Source: CBDUUP01 sp965370435
GTDB taxonomy: Bacteria > Chloroflexota > Anaerolineae > Anaerolineales > UBA11579
Reading direction: 5' to 3'
DNA length: 6,253 nt
Assembly (NCBI GenBank): GCA_965370435.1
Contig: CBDUUP010000273.1
Location: 1-6,253 of the forward strand
The notes below the pieces were generated by a model that did not search any database, had not been told where the DNA came from, and was given only the letters and a program-made list of their open reading frames with translations. The position numbers and the translations under genes are program-made. Of this stretch, positions 5,200-6,253 are shown one piece after another. Position 1 is the first letter of the stretch. Each line of letters starts with the position of its first letter.

Positions 5200-6253
5200 T
5201 CAGGATTTCCTTTTCCTGAGGTCCTTGCGCTTCTTGGCCGCTTTCACCAATACCCATCCGAGCAGGGGACTTCCCACCCACGAATCAACTGTCGGTGTGG
5301 GGGTAGGCGTTGGCGTAGCGGTATGGTCATCATCATCGTCGTCGGTTTCCGTCACCGCAGGGGATAGGGTAGGGGTGGGTGTGTCGGTCGGGTTCGGTGT
5401 AGAAGAGGCCGTCTGGGTGGGAGTGTTGGTCGCCGAGAGCGTAGGCGTGTAGGTCTGTGTATGTTTAGTCCGCATCAAGAACATGCCCGCATCCATTGAA
5501 TAGTTTTTAATACCAGGTTTGAACACGGTCTTGCCGATTCTCCCGGTGGATGGATTGACATCGCTATCCGCGTTATCGTTCGGGCCCTGGTCCTGGAACG
5601 TGAAGACATAGCCGCTCGGGAGGATGAATTCGATCCGGTAATTACCAGGATTCACGTTCTTGAAGAAGTACTTGCCGCTCGCGTTGGTAGTCGTGGTGGC
5701 GACTTTGTTAGTGGGCGACCGGTACAGGTTGACGACCACCCCGGCGATTCCCGGTTCCCCGGCGTCTTGAATTCCGTTATGGTTCAAGTCATTCCAGACG
5801 TAGTCGCCAATGGCGATCTTGCTGTCATCGGTCGGCGTTGAGGTCGGGACGAGGGTTGAGGTCGGCGTTGGAGTATCAATGGGCGGCGGCGGTGGGTCTG
5901 TCGGCGTGGAGGTAGGGGTAGGCGTTCTCGACGGCTGAGATGTTCGTGTAGCCGTTGAGGTAGGCGTATTCGTTGGAGTGTGTGAGGGGCTATCCGTTGG
6001 AAAGGTAGTTATTAATAACGTTGGTGATGGTGTGGGAGTAGGCAAAGGAGTGGGAGACGGATACAGAAACATCTCGCTATCAGAATCACACTGATTGGAA
6101 GGTGGTTCTCCAAAAAAAAGATCTTTAGCTTGTTGATATGCAGGTTTAGCAAAAGCTCCAGTGAAAATGATCAAAGAAATAATAAAACCAATGAGTAACC
6201 GATTACCAAATTTGATTTTAATTCTTAATTTGCGAAGCTGGATTAAAAACCAC
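5200..6253 (-). CDS. Secreted surface protein: Thr/Pro-rich stalks around one SdrD_B domain (5' end outside the window)
   Basis: The frame is open from the TGA at 5200-5202 to the right edge, and 350 residues are visible. A TTG at 6172-6174 is the first conventional start codon in frame, but it falls inside a hydrophobic signal core. The codons upstream of it encode a basic stretch (RKLRIKIKFGNR), then LLIGFIISLIIFTGAFA with a likely cleavage after AFA, so the real start is beyond 6253. After the signal comes a short mature N-terminus with one Cys, then a Thr/Pro/Ser-rich stalk (codons 5824-6060). One SdrD_B/Cna_B-like beta-sandwich follows (codons 5473-5823). It opens IGDYVWNDLNHNGIQDAGEP with a calcium-loop-like DxNxNGxxDxxE, then GKYFFKNVNPGNYRIEF and SMDAGMF. 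A second Thr/Pro stalk (5287-5463) is interrupted by six Asp. The end is a 12-residue hydrophobic patch and a strongly basic tail, with no LPxTG. It is probably a cell-surface or secreted structural protein; its ligand is unknown. Confidence 0.85.
   Translation of the reverse strand, partial: WFLIQLRKLRIKIKFGNRLLIGFIISLIIFTGAFAKPAYQQAKDLFFGEPPSNQCDSDSEMFLYPSPTPLPTPTPSPTLLITTFPTDSPSHTPTNTPTSTATRTSQPSRTPTPTSTPTDPPPPPIDTPTPTSTLVPTSTPTDDSKIAIGDYVWNDLNHNGIQDAGEPGIAGVVVNLYRSPTNKVATTTTNASGKYFFKNVNPGNYRIEFILPSGYVFTFQDQGPNDNADSDVNPSTGRIGKTVFKPGIKNYSMDAGMFLMRTKHTQTYTPTLSATNTPTQTASSTPNPTDTPTPTLSPAVTETDDDDDDHTATPTPTPTPTVDSWVGSPLLGWVLVKAAKKRKDLRKRKS
5287..5463 (-). repeat. Low-complexity Thr/Pro-rich stalk with Asp6 tract, C-terminal
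   Basis: About 59 codons lie between the SdrD_B domain and the C-terminal tail, with the same Thr-Pro six-base periodicity as the first stalk. A run of six Asp codons (5326-5343, mixed GAC and GAT) splits it and is followed by His and a pure Thr-Pro run. The acidic tract could bind divalent cations, but nothing else supports that. Confidence 0.75.
5360..5379 (+). other. G-quadruplex-forming motif on the template strand of the surface-protein gene
   Basis: GGGGATAGGGTAGGGGTGGG has four G-runs of three or more with loops of 3, 2 and 1 bases, which fits the usual G-quadruplex pattern. It lies within the second Thr/Pro stalk, on the strand that RNA polymerase reads as template. The simplest origin is codon use for Pro and Thr (CCC, ACC) in a low-complexity segment. 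Folding in the cell is not shown. Confidence 0.45.
5824..6060 (-). repeat. Low-complexity Thr/Pro/Ser-rich stalk, N-terminal
   Basis: About 79 codons are dominated by Thr, Pro and Ser (PTPTPSPT, TPTNTPTSTAT, TPTPTSTPTDPPPPP and similar). At DNA level the period is six bases with many synonymous changes, so it is a degenerate repeat and not a recent exact expansion. In exported proteins such segments act as extended spacers and are frequent O-glycosylation targets. Glycosylation here is inference. Confidence 0.8.

Noticed and set aside
5036..5281. 81-codon minus-strand frame across the guaB terminator
   Set aside because: It runs through a strong terminator hairpin and into the end of the surface-protein gene in another frame, with no conserved features.

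Overview
The window looks like a stretch of ordinary bacterial chromosome, most likely from the Chloroflexota (Anaerolineae-like). That placement is inference. It rests on the Pro/Thr-rich secreted protein with an SdrD_B-type domain, a small lipoprotein domain of a kind I associate with Chloroflexota and Cyanobacteria, and the overall look of the housekeeping proteins. No rRNA, tRNA, CRISPR array, transposase or phage gene is visible.

Layout, left to right. (1) 1-458, +: the 3' part of a probable lipoprotein gene. The presumed lipidated Cys is the first complete codon in its frame. A strong intrinsic terminator follows at 499-525. (2) 690-1721, -: a complete XdhC/CoxI-family protein, convergent with the lipoprotein gene. 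(3) 1722-2102: a 381-bp divergent intergenic region, the most structured non-coding part of the window. It holds a 33-bp near-perfect palindrome, an operator-like dyad, a consensus TATAAT -10 box and a long leader hairpin followed by a T-rich run. (4) 2103-5034, +: two purine genes 22 bp apart, adenylosuccinate lyase (purB) and IMP dehydrogenase (guaB), closed by a 16-bp-stem terminator at 5095-5137. (5) 5200-6253, -: a secreted surface protein with Thr/Pro-rich stalks on either side of one SdrD_B domain. Its gene runs off the right edge of the window.

How the genes fit together. PurB makes AICAR on the way to IMP and releases AMP from adenylosuccinate. GuaB diverts IMP to XMP and so to GMP. 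The pair therefore sits at the IMP branch point and is almost certainly co-transcribed. The divergent XdhC would mature a molybdenum hydroxylase such as xanthine dehydrogenase, which degrades purines, so the shared intergenic region may separate purine synthesis from purine breakdown. No hydroxylase subunit gene is in the window, so the substrate of the XdhC partner is unknown. The lipoprotein and the SdrD_B protein are envelope proteins with no evident link to purines.

No clear new multi-gene system is visible. The parts most worth following up are the purB leader (1894-2102) and the C-terminal tail of the surface protein.
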